Source: Coptis chinensis (lineage: Eukaryota > Streptophyta > Magnoliopsida > Ranunculales > Ranunculaceae). From it: 64,000 nucleotides of DNA. The DNA lies in assembly GCA_015680905.1 (NCBI GenBank), contig CM027377.1:30280501-30344500 (forward strand), read 5' to 3'. Below the pieces are notes generated by a model, which was not told where the DNA came from, did not search any database, and saw only the letters and a list, made by a program, of their open reading frames with translations. Positions 21,828 through 34,900 of the stretch are shown here, one piece after another. Position numbers and translations under genes: made by a program. The first letter of the stretch is position 1. Each line of letters begins with the position of its first letter.

Positions 21828-23600
21828 ATGAGATTAAGGTATGATAATAATAAAGAATTTGAACATACTTATTGTAGGAGAAAATACGATAGGCAATTGC
21901 GTAAGTTCTCATATCAACATAGTTCTTCATCTATTAATAAAAATCATAAAGATCCCTTGTCGCCATTAACTTTATTTGTTATGGCTGAAAAAACTCCACC
22001 AGCTGAGAAGCCCCTTTCGGACTTTTATACTGCCTTACAGGAAAGACCTTCTTCATGTATCAAACTCGAGGATATTGCCGGTGATTTTCGAATCCCGCCT
22101 AAGTTTTTAGATTGTTACCTGTTTATCATGGTCTATACCATGAGAAACCTTACAATCACCTCTGTAGTAGCAAGTAGCCACCACATTTCACAATCTATCT
22201 GTCTCTACCGAACAAGTCTTGCTTAGGTTGTTTCCTTTCACTTTAGCTGATAAAGCTTCAATTTGGCTAGCATGACAACAACCACAATTCATAGAAACAT
22301 GGAATAAATTTGTGCAAGCTTTCATGCTACAATTTTACACTCGGAAGAAAACTACTGAAATGCTTAAGAAAATCCAATTATTTCGTCAAAATCCTCATGA
22401 ATCCTTTACGGAAGCATAGAGTCGATTTACTAATCTTCTTTTAGAATGTTCTCATCATCAGCTCGACAACACTGTCCTTGTTTGTTCATTCTTTAATGGA
22501 CTTTCCGATCATTAAAAAGAAACACTTGAGATAATAAACAATGGTTGCTTCATGGACAAAGGAGCTATTGAGGCATATAATTTTCTTGAAAAACAAGCAA
22601 CAAGAGGTACACATTGGGGTAACACTGATTATTCTAGATCATCTAAGGACACTGTTACAAAAGATACATCTATTTTTTAGGTAAAACCCAATCCCGAATT
22701 AAAAAATCTAATAGAATCCTTGACTAAAAAGTAGATGCCCTCGCAGTTCAAGTAAACGATAAACTCCCAAAACAGGTCATGAACGTTAACACCTCCCCAT
22801 GTATTCTTTGTCTCAGTCCTGACCATCCTGATGCTTATTGTCCATTGTTATATGCCTCCCCTTCCCAACCATCAGAAGAGGCATGTGCATTCAACATTCC
22901 TAATGCACCTTAGAGACAACATCCGAATTTTGCTTGGCGCCCGAATACCCAACATATGGCTCCTCTAGGTTTCACCAATCCACCTGTTCGACCATCCACC
23001 AACTTTATTCCATACCGCCAATGATATAATCAGCAGTACCAACAAAGTCAAAATTAGTTTCAAAGTAATTCCAATACTAACTACCAACCAACCATAGCCT
23101 TGTTCCAGCCAATCCCAGTTCCAGCTATAATCCACAACTTCTCATCAATAATCTTGAACTAGTTCCTGTTGCACAATCGGTGCCACTCGCTACTGATAGG
23201 ACAAGCGAGACTTTCTTAGCTTACATGAACCAACAATCTCAAATACTGATGTCTATCCAACAATCACTTCAACAATTAGCACAAGAAAAGAGTCAGAAAG
23301 GCGTGTTTCCTGGACAACTAGTTTTGAACCCTAAACCAGAAAACATTGCCTTTGAACTCACCAATGCACCTGGTACAAATGCTCCAAACTAGGGTGAGGT
23401 GAATGCAATCACTACTCTTCGATCTGGCAAAATCGTAGATAATCAAATACATATGCCAGATGATCAACCAGAGGTAACCGGAGGTTCCAATGAATCTGTT
23501 TCCGATAATGAACCTACGATGGAAGCACCAAGTCCAACAAATTCACCAACTCAAAATTGGTAAACGAGCAAGCGGATCTATATTCCAAATTCCGCCCTAA
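21828..23600 (+). pseudogene. Athila-like gag
   Basis: Remnant of a Ty3/gypsy gag of the Athila lineage. A plausible start is the ATG at 21981 (MAEKTPPAEKPLSDF). Retrotransposon-gag blocks follow in broken frames: LFPFTLADKASIWL, TWNKFVQAFMLQFY, NPHESFTEA and NGLSDH with NNGCFMDKGAIEAYNFLE. A later open part (23180-23392) has a Gln-rich coiled-coil-like segment (QSQILMSIQQSLQQL). At least four in-frame stops occur. No 5' LTR or primer-binding site could be found upstream. The protein would have formed the capsid. Confidence 0.75.
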
Positions 23601-24512
23601 GGCACCGTTTTCTGCCCGTTTGGCAAGAATGAACTTGACAAAAATTTTGATGAAATTTGAGAAACTTTTAAGAATTTAACAATCAACTTACCTTTTCTCG
23701 ATGCCCTCAAACAATTGCCAAAACATGCAACGTTTCTAAAAGATATATGCACCACAAAAAGGTGAACCAATGTTCCTCAACAAGCGTTCATCACCGAACA
23801 GTTTCCGTCCATCACTGAATACAATGGTATAGTCAAATACAAGGACCCTGGTAGACCAACAGTTCCATACACATTAGGTGACAAATATACGGCTACTACG
23901 CTACTAGACTTAGGAGCTAGTGTGAACTTACTTCCATATTACTTATTCAAACAACTAGGTCTTCATGAGCTTAAACCTACCACCATGACTCTTCAGTTAG
24001 CCAATCGTTCCATTAAGTATCCAAAAGACATTATGAAAAATGTCCTCGTAAAAGTCCAAGACTTTTACTGTCCCGTCGATTTTGTCATTCTGGATACAGA
24101 AGCTGTCTGTGACTCCATTCCTATCATCTTAGGGCGTTCGTTCCTAGCAACTGTTAATGCTCTCATAAACTGTAGGGATGGTTCAATGACCATATCTTTC
24201 GAAAATCTTTCGATCGAGGTTAATGTGTTCATCAAGTTAATGAAACAAATTTTAGAGGCTGACATTGATGGTGAGGTTAACCTGGTTGACAGCCTTGTGC
24301 AAGAGTATTTAACAAACTCTTTTCCTAACGATGAAGTACAAAAATTTCTTTCCTTAAGTGTTTCCGAATTTGATGTCAATGCTTATACACAGGAAGTAAA
24401 CGCGTTATTAAAGTCAATACCACTATTTAACCCTACTACCATGCTGTCAAGCAATTTGGACAAACATCAATCTGTTTTCTCTATGGAGACAACTTTCCTC
24501 AAGAATCTTTGA
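23601..24512 (+). pseudogene. Athila-like aspartic protease region
   Basis: A frame with LDALKQLPKHATFLKDICTTKR (broken by a stop), then the protease with the catalytic loop DLGASVNLLP near 23908-23937. The blocks TMTLQLANRSIKYP, VDFVILD and IPIILGRSFLATVNALI follow. The D-L-G-A-S form of the active site is usual in Athila elements. The stretch 23922-24512 is open, which makes it one of the better preserved parts of the element. Confidence 0.85.
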
Positions 24513-26718
24513 TACCCACTCCTCCCACCCCTGACTTAAAGCATATTCCTTCAGATTTAAAATATGTACATCTTGATCCAGATGGTAGTCATCCAATTAT
24601 CATATCATCGCAATTAACTGACGATCAGGAATCCCGTTTAATTAATGTCATTCAAAAACACAGTTCTGCTATTGGATGGTCTCTCGATGACATTAAGGGC
24701 ATTGACCCTAGTGTGTGCACCAATCGCATACATCTTGAAGAAAATGCAAAGACGTCGCGTGAACAGCAACATTGTCTAAACCCCACCATAAAGGATGTGG
24801 TAAGGGAGGATATTTTAAGGTTACTCGATGCATGTATTATTTACCCTATCTCTGATAGTGTTTGGGTAAGTCCAGAACACGTTGTTCCCAAGAAGTATGG
24901 CATTACAGTTAGGGGTGCCAATGGGTACCCGATTATCCGAAACCGAACCAAAACCGAAACCGAATGTTCCGATTCTGGGTCTTAAAAAGTTAGACCCATT
25001 TAAAATGGGTCATTAAAAACCGAACCGATAAAGAACCGAAACCGTTGAACCGAATAGTAAAAAACCCGTGGATACCCGAATCGGAATCGGAACCGAAACC
25101 AATTATTATGATTTCGATATTTAAAATTTAGTATTATATTACATTTAAGATAATCAAACTCATACATTATAATATAAAATATATTTTTTACGTGTAAAAG
25201 TCTATTAAATATATATAGCATAATAGTAAATGTGTATTGTTAAATGTATATTTTATAACTATACGTTAAACAAGTGTATCATAGATGTTAATAATAATGT
25301 CAATATATATATTATGAATTAACTAATATATTTTATATTTATTAACTTATGCACGTGTATATTTAAATATGATATACATGCTTGGTATATTGTGGTACAC
25401 ACACTTATTATAAACCAATATATAATGTTCATGTTAAAAATTAGTGATGAGATGTAATTGTAAGACGCATTTACTCGCATGTTCAATTTAAAATGCGAGT
25501 TAATACACGTGTGCAAATATATATGTATGCACGTAAAATATATCAAGGTAACAAATATATGTGATTGCACGTGTACACGTTAGAGTTAATACAATGAAAC
25601 AAATATATGTGTATGCACGTAAAAAAAAATCAAAATTATAAGGTTAGATATTTGATTATTTTAATTTCTATATCAAAGGTTTAAATTATCACATGAATTG
25701 TAAATGTTTTAACGTGTATGATTGATACGTATTCATAAATTGATGTAAATATGATTGTTGATACATCACTAATTATATATAAAATATTATCATGTAGGAA
25801 AATAAAAAATAAAAAAAAGTTTTAGTGTTTAAATGATTGAAATTGTTTAATAATCATAATAAATAATAAAGACCCCGAATTAGAACCGAAACCGATAAAA
25901 ACCCGTGGGTTTTTATGATTTTGGGTTGGGCTCTATAATTCTCATACTAAAACCGTTGAGAAACGAAACCGATAAAACCGCAAATAGTAAAACCCAAATC
26001 GAAACCGCTAAGACCCGACCCAAAACTGACCCGTTGGCACCCCTAATTATAGTTGTGTGAAATGATAAAGATGAATGCATCTCCACTCATATTCCAGTGA
26101 AATGGAGAATATGCATTGACTATCACAAACTTAATGCGGTCACTCGTAAGGATCACTTCCCACTTTCCTTCATCGACCAGATGCCTGATGCTTGAATGTT
26201 TAGCGGGTCATATATATTACTATTTTCTTGATGGTTATTCGGGATATTTTCAAATAGTCATAGATTCTACTGATCAAGAAAAAACAACATTCATCTATCC
26301 ATTTGGTACATTTGCGAATAAATAAATGTCTTTCGGCTTTTGCAATGCTCCTGGTACATTCCAATGTTGTATGCTTCACATTTTCAGTGATATGGTTGAA
26401 TGTTTTATGGAAGTCTTCATGGACGATTTCTCAATATATGGTAATTCTTTCGATAGATGTCTATCAAATCTTGAAAAGATTTTTGCACATTGTGAAGAGA
26501 AAAAGCTCGTTCTTAATTGGGAAAAATGTCATTTTATGATTACAAAAGGAATAGTTCTAGGACATATTGTTTCAAAGGACGGAATCGAAGTCGATAAAGC
26601 TAAGATTGAAAAAATTGCTTCCCTTCATATACCAAAAATAGTTCACGATATACGTGCATTTTTAAGACACGCAGGGTTCTATAAGAGATTTATTCAAGAT
26701 TTCTCTAAGGTTGCTTGA
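24513..26718 (+). pseudogene. Athila-like reverse transcriptase, split by a hAT-like insertion
   Basis: RT domain (RVT_1). The N-terminal part (24509-24909) reads AIGWSLDDIKGIDPSVC and EHVVPKKYGIT, and then the 1136-bp DNA element intervenes. After it come ICIDYHKLNAVTRKDHFPL, FLDGYSGYFQIVI (first catalytic Asp), EKTTFIYPFGTFA, MSFGFCNAPGTFQ and FMEVFMDDFSIYG, in which DD is the catalytic pair (near 26421). A CGA-to-TGA stop lies just right of the insertion, and frame changes occur near 26170 and 26320. The enzyme would copy element RNA into DNA. Confidence 0.85.
24910..26045. mobile_element. hAT-like non-autonomous transposon
   Basis: A 1136-bp AT-rich insertion with terminal inverted repeats (left TAGGGGTGCCAATGGG, right the complement of TAGGGGTGCCAACGGG). 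It is flanked by an 8-bp target duplication, ATTACAGT (24902-24909) and ATTATAGT (26046-26053), with one mismatch. The 8-bp duplication and a TAGGG...CCCTA end fit the hAT superfamily. Subterminal ACCGAAACC-like motifs are repeated at both ends and may be transposase-binding sites. No transposase frame is present. Confidence 0.8.
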
Positions 26719-27423
26719 CCTGTAACAAATCTCCTGCTTAAAGATGTCGTCTTTGACTTCAATTTCAATTGCAAACAAGCTTTTGAGACCTTAAAATCCA
26801 CCTTGACTATAGCTCCTATAATTCAACCAGCTAATTAGTCTAAACCTTTTGAATTAATGTGTGACGTGAGCAACTACGCTATTGGAGATGTTCTAGGGCA
26901 ACCCCGAGATGACAAGCCAATTGTCATTTACTACGCTAGTAAAACTGTTAATGAAGCTCAACGTAACTATACCACCACTGAGAAAGAGTTTCTCAATGTT
27001 GTCTATGCCTTGGATAAGTTTCATTCTTACCTAGTTGGTTCTTCCACAATAGTCTACACTGACCATGCGGCTCTTCGTTACCTACTAGCGAAAAAAGATA
27101 CAAAACAGTAGTTAATCCGATGGATACTATTATTGCAAGAGTTTACTCTAGAAATTCGAGATAAAAAAGACTGCGAGAATGTTGTTGCATACCATTTATC
27201 ACGACTCATTAGTGATGTAGATAATGATACCGAACCCATCTGTGATTCTTTTTCTGATGAACACTTGTATTCCGTCTTTTCGTCTCCTTGGTACGCTGAT
27301 ATAGTAAATTACCTAATTACTGAGAAAGTCACTTCATCTTGGTCTCGTACTGACCGAAAAAAGTTCTTGTCCAATGTGAAATTTTATTTCTTGGATGATC
27401 CCTATCTCTTCAAGTATTGTTAA
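26719..27423 (+). pseudogene. Athila-like RNase H region
   Basis: Ty3/gypsy RNase H-like domain following RT. Blocks are FELMCDVSNYAIGDVLGQ (near 26850), IVIYYASKTVNEAQRNYTTTEKE, VVYALDKFHSYLVGS and VYTDHAALRYLLAKKD, followed by LLQEFTLEIRDKKD and HLSRL. A TGA ends the RT frame at about 26716 and a TAG follows KQ at 27109. The domain would degrade the RNA strand of the hybrid. Confidence 0.85.
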
Positions 27424-27872
27424 GACCAACTGATTCGCTGTTGCATTCCCAATAGAGAACACAATGACGTGTTATCTTTCTGCCATGAACAATCTTGTGG
27501 TGGTAATTTCGATGGTAAGAAAACTCCGACCAAGGTTCTATAATGTGGGTTTTATTGGCCAACACTATTTAGAGATGCACATGAGCATTGTAAAGCATGC
27601 ACTCACTGCCAGCAGCTAGGACGCATTACTCAGCGCAACATGATGCCCTTAAGTCCAATTTTAATTGTGGAAATTTTTGATGTGTGGGGTATTAACTTCA
27701 TGGGTCCCTTTCCAAATTCTCATGGCTTTCACTACATACTAGTAGCTGTTGACTACACGTCAAAATGGATTGAGGCAATGGCATGTCGTGCGAATGATCA
27801 TAAGACTGTCATTTTATTTGTAAAAAAAAATATTTTCTCTCATTTTGGTATTCCCAAAGCTATCATTAGTGA

Positions 27873-28865
27873 GACAGGCTCATGCACAAGAAAGACCTAA
27901 ACACTTCTCAGTGTTGTTTTTGCAATAGTGAGAGAGAAAACTCTAAACACTTGTTTTTTTATTGTCATTACTCTACTAATGTTTGGTCAAGAGTGAAACA
28001 GGCTCTAGGATTGGGAAACATAGTGAAAATCTCAAATGAAGAATGGTGCAGCATTATCAACTATTGCAAGAAAAAATCTCCCACTGCTGAAGTCTACAAA
28101 GCTTATGTATGTGCTACCATTGGCTATCTTTGGTCAGAAAGAAATGGAAGGAGATTTCAGAACCAAAATACTACTTGGCAGCACCTGTAAAGTAACATTT
28201 TGAAGGACATGTAGCTCTACCTTAGCATCAAGATAGACTCTATGATTGACACTGCAGAAATCAAAGCCTTACTCTCAAGACATGATATACAGGTAAAGTA
28301 CTCGGTTAGAAATCCTACTCTCTGCAAATGGAAGCTACCACCTACAAGGTATTTCAAACTCAACACAGACGGTTTGGTAGCTGACCAGAGAGTTGGATTT
28401 GGTGGCATTACTATTGATCGTGAAGGAAATGTGATTTTCACATATTCAGGAGGTGGAGCCAGGAGGTCAGTTTTATTCCAAGAACTGAAAGCAATAGAAG
28501 CAGGTCTCTCTTTATGTCTAGAGACTAAACTTACTCTAATTCAGGTCTGCTCAGACTCATAAAGGGCAATTCAAATTCTGAAAGGGAAATAGACAACGCC
28601 TTTGTATTGTATGAACATTGTATGAGCTATAACTAAGCTAGTTGCTCTCTTACTTGATGTTAAATTTTGTCATGTATATAAGGATGTAAATAGGAGTGCG
28701 GACTACTAAGCTAGTCTGTCTTCTTCCAGTAATGATCAATATGTATGTAACTACCCACCTCTTGATGCTACACTAGATGAGCTTGTAGATACTGATGTCG
28801 GAGGAAAGGTTTTTATCAGATTTTAATGTAGGTCCAAGGGGTATGCCTAACCCTATTATCTATTT

Positions 28866-28908
<43 letters not shown>
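27873..28908 (+). mobile_element. 5'-truncated LINE insertion with poly(A) tail
   Basis: A 1036-bp non-LTR retrotransposon 3' end. It is flanked by a perfect 13-bp duplication CTATCATTAGTGA (27860-27872 and 28909-28921) and ends in 42 A (28867-28908). Coding remnants are the ORF2 zinc-binding and RNase H domains. Target-primed reverse transcription explains the truncation, tail and duplication. The identical duplication suggests a fairly recent event compared with the host element. Confidence 0.95.
27882..28562 (+). pseudogene. LINE ORF2 C-terminus: zf-RVT and RNase H domains
   Basis: The first open stretch (27882-28190) holds the plant LINE reverse-transcriptase zinc-binding domain, with CCFCNSERENSKHLFFYC and a WSRVKQALGL segment. 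In the same frame, after a stop at 28188, the RNase H-like domain follows (FKLNTDGLVADQ, GFGGITIDREGNV, ELKAIEAGLSLCLE, LIQVCSDS) and ends in a stop at 28561. The catalytic-type Asp residues of TDG and SDS are visible. The upstream endonuclease and RT were lost by 5' truncation. Confidence 0.85.
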
Positions 28909-28910
<2 letters not shown>

Positions 28911-29640
28911 ATCATTAGTGATGGGGGAAACATTTTTGTAATAAAATTTATGAGTTGTTAGTGAAGAAATATGGAGTCACTCACAAGGTGGCAACTCCGT
29001 ATCATTCTCAGACTAGTGACCAAGTAGAAATCTCTAATAGAGAGATTAAGTCTATTTTAGAGAAAATAGTTAATCCATCTAGGAAAGACTGGTCTCTAAG
29101 TTTATCTGATGCCTTGTGGGCATATAGAACGACCTTCAAGACACCTATAGTATAGGCATGTCTCCTTATTGCCTCGTTTTTGGAAAATCTTGTCATCTGC
29201 CGGTTGAACTTGAGCATCGCGCTCTATGGGATATCAAAAACCTAAATTATAATACCAATGCGGCAGGCGAGAAGCAAAAATTGCAATTAAATGATCTTGA
29301 GAAAATTCGAAGTGATGCTTATGATCTCTCGAAGTCCTATAAAGTCAACATGAAAAGAGTGCATGACAAACACATATTAAGAAAAGATTTCAAAATTGGT
29401 CAAAAAGTTTTGTTGTACAACTCAAGATTACACATTTTTCCAGGAAAACTAAAAACATGATGGTCTGGTCCTTTCACTGTCTCTGCTGTCACCCCTTATA
29501 GGGCTATTTATTTGAAAATTTTAAACGATAACAGCGAATTTCAAGTAAATGGCCAACGCCTTAAACATTATCATGAGTTGCGTTCTCCAGATGTCGAAAA
29601 TACTCTTATCCAAGATCCAGTCTACAGAGACTACTAGATT

Positions 29641-30624
29641 CGCTGGTGTACTTCCTTTCATGTGTTTAAAAAAGGGGAAGTACACCATTAGGGTAGCCGA
29701 GCCCTTTTCTCTTTTATTCTCTCAAATCTCTTAGAGTGTGTGGTTGCAAGCGCTGGAACCGTAGTCCACAAAAACTCTATTTCAAAATTGAGTATAAATG
29801 TCTTCTGAGAATCGAGCAAACGTGTTTCTCTTCCCTTTTCTATTCTCTTCCTCGCAAACTTCAGCTCATCATTTGGTGTAAGTCTCACTCATCTCGAATA
29901 GGTAATGGTCGTAGTACTTTTGCTCGTAAGCGACGTGTGCGAAGGATGGGGTGGTGTATGCATTGTCAAACACCTTTCTGTCCAGGTCTTAAATTACTAT
30001 CCGATATTTGCCAGTATAAGGTATACTTTTGTCTGACACCAGCTGAGTAAGATAAACTTCGTCGTCGCCCGTTGCTCCCACAGGTTGGGATTCATCTTGA
30101 GAATCTGACGTTAAAAGACTCATAATCATCTTGAGGATCTGATGTTAAAAGACTCAACATGTATATACTCGTGTCTTTTATATTTCCATTTGCACTAAGC
30201 ATTGTGCACAAAGAGATTTGTGTTCAACATCGGATGTCGCCTACTCAGGGCGGGCAATGGATTTCACCAGGCCAACCCCTATCTGTTTGCTATTTGATTT
30301 CATTTTAGGGTAGTTTGAGGATATACTATATGTACTAAGGGTAATATTATTATTAGACCATTGCATAATGGTCAGGGATGGTACCGTCCTGCACCTTAGG
30401 CCCCCCAAAACATAAAGGTTAAGTCACAGTCTGGTTGGATTGGGTTCGCTCCAGAGCCGACATAACAATTGCCTGATATTGTATGTGGTGAGTCTTTTGG
30501 TCGTCCGGTGTTGTTAACACGTTAATCTCCCCTTGTACATTTGTACATAAAATAATTAAAAAAAATAAATATATAAGTTGAGTTCTGTTTCCACAGGACT
30601 CAACCCAAACTAAATAAATACATA

Positions 30625-30665
<41 letters not shown>

Positions 30666-31093
30666 CTTGCCATATCCCATTGGATGGCATTTTTAATGCT
30701 AATCATTTTGGCAGCTCATTCGTTCCATTTGGAGTTGAAACGAATCGAGATTTCACGTTTGAAGTTTTCAGACCAATTCGGGACATAATAAAAAATTATT
30801 TATGTTATAAGATTATTATCTTCCTAATATAAATATATTAGTTTGTTCCTTTATGCATTGGGCCTAATATTTAAGTCCAATGGACTGATCCAAATAATAA
30901 GTCCATCGGACTTATCCAAAGTAGGCTCAACGGTCAGATACCCCACTAGGCCCAACGGCTTGATTAGGCACTCTAATCCACAAACGGTCAGATTTTTGCC
31001 AATCAAATCCGACACTCCTCATCAAACTTCACTCATCCCATTCTCTCACTCTCCACAACTTAATCTTCACAAACTCTCATCTTCTTCAACATA
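29641..31093 (+). other. Athila-like post-pol region, mostly non-coding
   Basis: Sequence after integrase. The 104-codon frame at 29736-30050 is Cys- and Arg-rich and unrecognised. A short imperfect tandem repeat of about 36 bp (TTGAG-ATCTGA-GTTAAAAGACTCA) lies at about 30093-30160, and a TG microsatellite at 30636-30663. The last 100 bp before 31094 resemble a pyrimidine-rich plant leader. I cannot set internal element borders here. Confidence 0.35.
30625..30663. repeat. AT/GT dinucleotide repeat
   Basis: An (AT)n tract passing into about 14 GT units. Confidence 0.85.
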
Positions 31094-31213
31094 ATGGATC
31101 CGATCGAGAAATTCGAAAAGCAGCAACGTAATGCTGCATTTCAAGTCTTCCTGATAATAGTATTTATCGTTGTGATAATGTTAATCATGCATAACATCCT
31201 CCAGAATATCTAG
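31094..31213 (+). CDS. 39-codon frame with one predicted membrane helix
   Basis: A short frame beginning MDPIEKFEKQQRNAAFQ, followed by about 17 strongly hydrophobic residues (VFLIIVFIVVIMLIM) and a short polar tail. The charged N-terminus and single hydrophobic span resemble a tail-anchored or signal-anchor peptide. It follows a leader-like pyrimidine-rich stretch and a possible TATA sequence at about 30828. It lies between Athila pol and env-like remnants, so it may be part of a decayed env-like gene or chance. No homologue is recognised. Confidence 0.25.
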   Translation: MDPIEKFEKQQRNAAFQVFLIIVFIVVIMLIMHNILQNI

Positions 31214-31975
31214 ATCTATGTAACCTACATCTCTATTTTTCTTTGTCGTTTTGTATATTAGTGTGATGTGTTAAATAATTCTCAAACATTTGTACGATTT
31301 ACATATTAAATGGAGAAGTCCCCTATTTAATATTTTTGTGTATTAGTTGTATTTTTACCTTATCATAAACATAAAAAAAATCATAAAAATCATAACAAAT
31401 AAACAAAATCAATAACTCACAAAAATAAATCAATTTTGACTCATTGTGTTCATAGCAAGTCACGCACGCTACACGATAGGCCTAGCACATGTCGCGCACG
31501 CAGCTCTATCATTCTATCCATCTTCCATTATTGATGATTGCTACATTAATTCAGAAATTACCTGTAGGTCTAACTATACTGTGGCTACTTCACCTCCGTA
31601 CGTTCTATTTTTTTGCATACCTCAGTAACAGTCTTAGGGATGTTATTTTCAATACCCTATTTGACAACTCAAGATAGAAAATATGTGTTGGTCTAACTGC
31701 CATGTGAAACCTTCCTCTGTATTTTCTAATATTGAAAACACCTCATTAATTGTTTTGGGAATCTGACATGAAAAGACCTACTATGGATACTCATAGTTGC
31801 TGTTACATAATTATGTATAACAACAACACATGTTTCACTTCTATTTTCCACATATTAATTATGGATCTAACTACGCTTGCCATCCTGATTCGTAAAGGCT
31901 GGTTATAAATCTCTTCTTTTCAGCCATCTTCATTTCAAGCATTCTTCACTATCCTCCCCTTACTTATACTTTCAA

Positions 31976-34900
31976 ATGGATCAACAAAGAAAGATAGTGC
32001 CCGAGAAAAATTATTTGGATTTTTTTTATGAAGGCATGTTTTCTCCATATTTTGACACATAAATTATACGTCAAGGATAGATGCCTCTTCTATATGATTT
32101 GGAAGCTGCTTATTCCAGAGAATTAGTTTTGATGTTCTACCAATTTAGCGGACCTGACCATGGTAAATTCTATTTCCATGCCCATGGACAACGATTTGAA
32201 TTGACTAGAGAAATTATCTCCGACATACTTCAAATTCCAATGAATAACCGGAGTTCCATATTCTAGAGTCACCATTTGATACCGTCACTACAACAAAAGG
32301 GGTCTTTTGCAGCGCACCCTTTTGCAACGCTAAAAATTTGCTGCTAAAGGTCACCTATTGCAACGCCATATGGGACTGCTAAAAGTTTGTCGTGCTATTT
32401 GCTTTAGGGTACATGGATTTATTTATTGCGACGTCTAAAGTGTGGCAATTGGTTATAATTATATTTTCAAAAAGAAAAGAAAATGCAATTTATTTAGAGA
32501 GTTTTATCATTTACCACGCTATTGTTGCGGGTAAAGTTAATTTTATCATTTGCAACGCCTTATTCGTTGAAACAAATCTTGTAAATGTAAATTTTGTATT
32601 TAGTGTAGTCTTTATTGGCGACGAGAGTAGTGTTGCTATTGGGCTTTTTATGTGCGGGAGGTTTTTTTTCGGAATTCAGATGCAAAAACTTTCATGGGTG
32701 GGCCTATTTTTAATGTTGGCACTCTAACGAAAAAGTAAAAATGAAAAATGAAAACTTTCTCTTACTGCCGCCGCCCCACCCCCCACAATGACCCCATTCC
32801 CACCACCACCAACCCATTCCCACCGGCAACGAATCTAACCACCGTGGTAAACTAACTGTCTCTCTCCTCTCTCTTTTTATAACAGATTTTTTACTCTATA
32901 GATAATTTATTTTTTCTGTTACCCCGCCCATCGGTCAAGCTTCGATCTTCAGATTGCTTGGTTGCTTCTCTTGTTTAGCTTAATTGATTTTGTTTCTCTT
33001 TGGGTTAACGTTTCTGGTTGGTTCTTTTATTTTACAGGTTGGAGATGGAGAAATCAATCAAACAACTAAGAAACTTGTAAGCCCTTGAAAATCTCGTATC
33101 TTACTTACGTTTAACTATTTAGAACTTTTTTTTTTACAATTGAAATGCAGTCGGATTTGGTTGAGCTTCGTGTCTATGAAGCATATGTTCGTTTTACATG
33201 CGACGGGATTGGGACAATTTGGGTTTGTTTCATTTCCATCCTCTAAGTTTAATGCAAAAAGAATGTAGGAGCTTCCATTTGAATATTGTTTGCACACTAG
33301 GATAGATTTGCAAACACCATCTCACATTGTCTAGTAAATATTTCTATCTTTCAGGTTCTCGATGAGTAGAGTTTGAAGGAAACGTTTGGCTTAGACAATC
33401 GAGTGTTATATATATGCATAAAAAGAAAGCAGCAATGGAGACCATTAAAAATTCATTAGAGACAAACAGATTTGAATGGGTATTATTTTGGTATGACTTG
33501 TAGAACTTATAGTATGATGATACAATAACATGGTTACTAACTAAGCTTAGGTTCTCTGTTTTTATCTTCTTTTATGTTGAATCAAAGAGTTGAAATGTCC
33601 AGACTGGCTAGCAGAACACTATAAACTACTCTGGTGCTACATCAGACAATGGATATATGATCATGCTTTAATCTTAGTGCCAATTTCTGCGCTGGTGTGC
33701 CACTTCAAATGAAACTTTCAATAATTTTTCTGTAGTGGATATATGTCACATTCTGTTCACACTTCTGAGATTTACAGCTTGTAGGAGTTATCTGATATTC
33801 TTAATTCGGAGGATTCACCGAAGTCGATATCTTTCAAGCAAAGCAGAATAACTTTACAAGCAGGTATTTTAGTTCTTTAGTTTCATTCCCATTCATTGTA
33901 TAAGGATTTATACCATATACTATGATCACCAAAAAGTTATGTTTCCTTTTTGTTTCTTTAAGAGAATAGTTACATACAAAATTCTTATTTAGCGAACTAT
34001 CATATAGGCCATAGCACTCAAGATTAAGCCCATATGGAGTCAGTGTATTGACTTAAAAACCATACTTAGATACCATGAAGTGCGCGCATGTTAACTTCTT
34101 GTGAGTTTTATGTAAGTAAAACTTTATTGGTTCTATTGGTTCTTGGTTGTTTTTTTTCTTCTCATCTTATTTATTTTATTGATACCATTTTATGTTTTCT
34201 GCCATGGGCAGAATATTGTAGACTGTGAAAGGCTGGGAACTTGACCAAATGTGGCAGGTTGTAGTCGTGTTTCTACATCCCATGTCCATATAGGTTTGAC
34301 ATGGCAAATATATTTTCACATGCATTGCTTACTTAAGTGTATTTTAGCTTTGTTTTCTTGGATATATGAGTTTACTTATGTCTTTTTTAATTTGTTTTTA
34401 CCAGAGTGGTTGATTGGTTGTTGGTAGATTTACGAAAGAACTTGGGTTGATGCTGTTCAAATCGGCAGACTTTGGGTGTTTGTGAATTTTGCTAAAAACA
34501 AGTTTTGGGATATTTGTCTAAATTAACTTGATAGTTGTGAAGATTATTGAGATGATGTATTGGAAAAGACCTTTTTGGATGCTTGAATTACTTTTGTAAT
34601 GGGTGATTTTAATTAATGAAATTTATTTTGATATGATTATTGTGATGAAGTGTTGGTATATAAGACTTATTGTTAGCAACATAAATTGTATTTGGCAGGA
34701 GTCAAAAAAAAAAAAGAACTAGTCACAGTTGGCGCTTAATAATTTGCAATGGCAAAAGGCCAAAAAGCGCAACTAAAGCTCAATCTTTTGCAACGCTGAA
34801 GTGTGTAGCATGCAACACCAATTGGTGCAGCTATGGGCACACCTTTTGCGATGCTCAGAGTGTTGGGAAAACCAAGTTACTGCAACGCCTTGCGTGGCAA

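Larger units (their letters stand above)
27424..29640 (+). pseudogene. Athila-like integrase, split by a LINE
   Basis: The integrase begins with a zinc-binding H-H-C-C segment ([25 protein letters not shown]). The core follows: [27 protein letters not shown] and GIPKAII, broken at 27872 by the LINE. After the LINE come the fragments [20 protein letters not shown] (catalytic Glu region), [11 protein letters not shown] and [17 protein letters not shown]. The C-terminal part to about 29640 includes [14 protein letters not shown]. Stops at 27421, 29153 and 29458 show it is dead. It would insert the cDNA. Confidence 0.85.

Noticed and set aside
20550..21830. Athila 5' LTR and primer-binding site
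   Set aside because: Searched for the TGATAAGCACCC start, the ATCA end and a TGGCGCC-type site; none found.
24065..24379. 104-codon minus-strand frame
   Set aside because: Antisense shadow of the well-supported Athila protease.
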